5,720 nt of DNA, taken from Planctomycetota bacterium (GTDB lineage Bacteria; Planctomycetota; Phycisphaerae; Sedimentisphaerales; Anaerobacaceae). The stretch covers positions 1-5,720 of the forward strand of contig JADFHU010000406.1 in assembly GCA_022567055.1 (NCBI GenBank). Reading direction: 5' to 3'. The number at the start of each line of letters is the position of its first letter. The first letter of the stretch is position 1. The notes under the pieces are model-generated. The model made no database searches. It had not been told where the DNA came from and was given only the letters and a program-made list of their open reading frames with translations. This document shows positions 5,533-5,720 of this stretch, piece after piece. The position numbers and the translations under genes were made by a program.

Positions 5533-5720
5533 ATGGCAGACCACAAGAAAACGATCCCGGAACAGTTGCTGGCGCTACTGGAAGAACAGAAAATGAATCT
5601 GCGCAGGAGTGACCTCAATCGATACGAGGCCGGGTCGCAAGCGGTAGACACGCTCATTGCGGCCTGGTCCAACCGTCAAGACACGGACTCCATTCCAGAG
5701 AACCAGAGAGAAGCGGTGAT
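5533..5720 (+). CDS. Short charged helical protein, 3' partial, unidentified
   Basis: A reading frame starts at the ATG at 5533, 19 bases after the second TPR gene, and runs off the window end after 62 codons. The visible product is hydrophilic and helix-prone: MADHKKTIPEQLLALLEEQK, then a charged stretch containing LRRSDLNRYEAGSQAVDTLI. The leucine/charged heptad character and the LLALLEEQK-type opening recall small flagellar chaperones of the FlgN/FliT kind, and the location would suit one. The similarity is only in general character, and no diagnostic motif is visible. The ribosome site is weak, and a tiny ATG-CGA-TAG precedes it at 5522-5530, so translation may depend on ribosomes finishing the upstream gene. 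It is probably the third gene of the sigma-54 operon. I do not assign a function. Confidence 0.65.
   Translation, partial: MADHKKTIPEQLLALLEEQKMNLRRSDLNRYEAGSQAVDTLIAAWSNRQDTDSIPENQREAV

Overview
This window is a stretch of a bacterial flagellar gene cluster, with every gene on the + strand. The sequence is GC-rich and its codon third positions favour G/C. The gene order is a FlgJ-type rod-binding domain without a muramidase, then flgN, flgK and flgL, then TPR genes behind a sigma-54 promoter. This fits a free-living Gram-negative bacterium. Nitrospirota or a deltaproteobacterial-type lineage is my best guess, but that rests on gene layout and general protein character, not on a marker gene.

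Positions 1-4048 are a tight operon for late assembly of the hook-filament junction. It starts with the 3' part of a FlgJ-like rod-binding gene. Here the reading frame is broken by one apparent extra T in a T5 run (181-185), and the second frame ends in a stop that overlaps the next start as ATGA. Then come flgN (chaperone for FlgK and FlgL), flgK (HAP1, 659 aa, with an enlarged variable middle) and flgL (HAP3, 397 aa). The gaps are -4, 15 and 29 bases, so the chaperone and both of its expected clients are co-transcribed.

Positions 4049-4303 are the only real non-coding stretch (255 bases), and it is structured. It holds a 13-bp direct tandem repeat array (4101-4147), a possible GC-rich hairpin terminator (4163-4225), a textbook sigma-54 -24/-12 promoter (4232-4246), a short leader hairpin, and the strongest Shine-Dalgarno in the window. 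The repeat array lies about 110-160 bases upstream of the predicted transcription start, where a sigma-54 activator would normally bind.

Positions 4304-5720 are a second operon of three genes. Two encode consecutive small TPR proteins with exact 34-residue periodicity (four and five repeats). The third is a short charged helical protein cut by the window end. The TPR proteins have no visible signal peptide and look like cytoplasmic scaffolds or chaperones. Their position and sigma-54 promoter suggest a role in flagellar assembly or its regulation, but no specific function can be read from sequence. The csrA and fliW genes that often follow flgL in other bacteria are not present here.

The most noteworthy items are the flgJ frameshift, the sigma-54 promoter with its upstream repeat array, and the uncharacterised TPR pair it controls. 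The rest is conventional flagellar biology.
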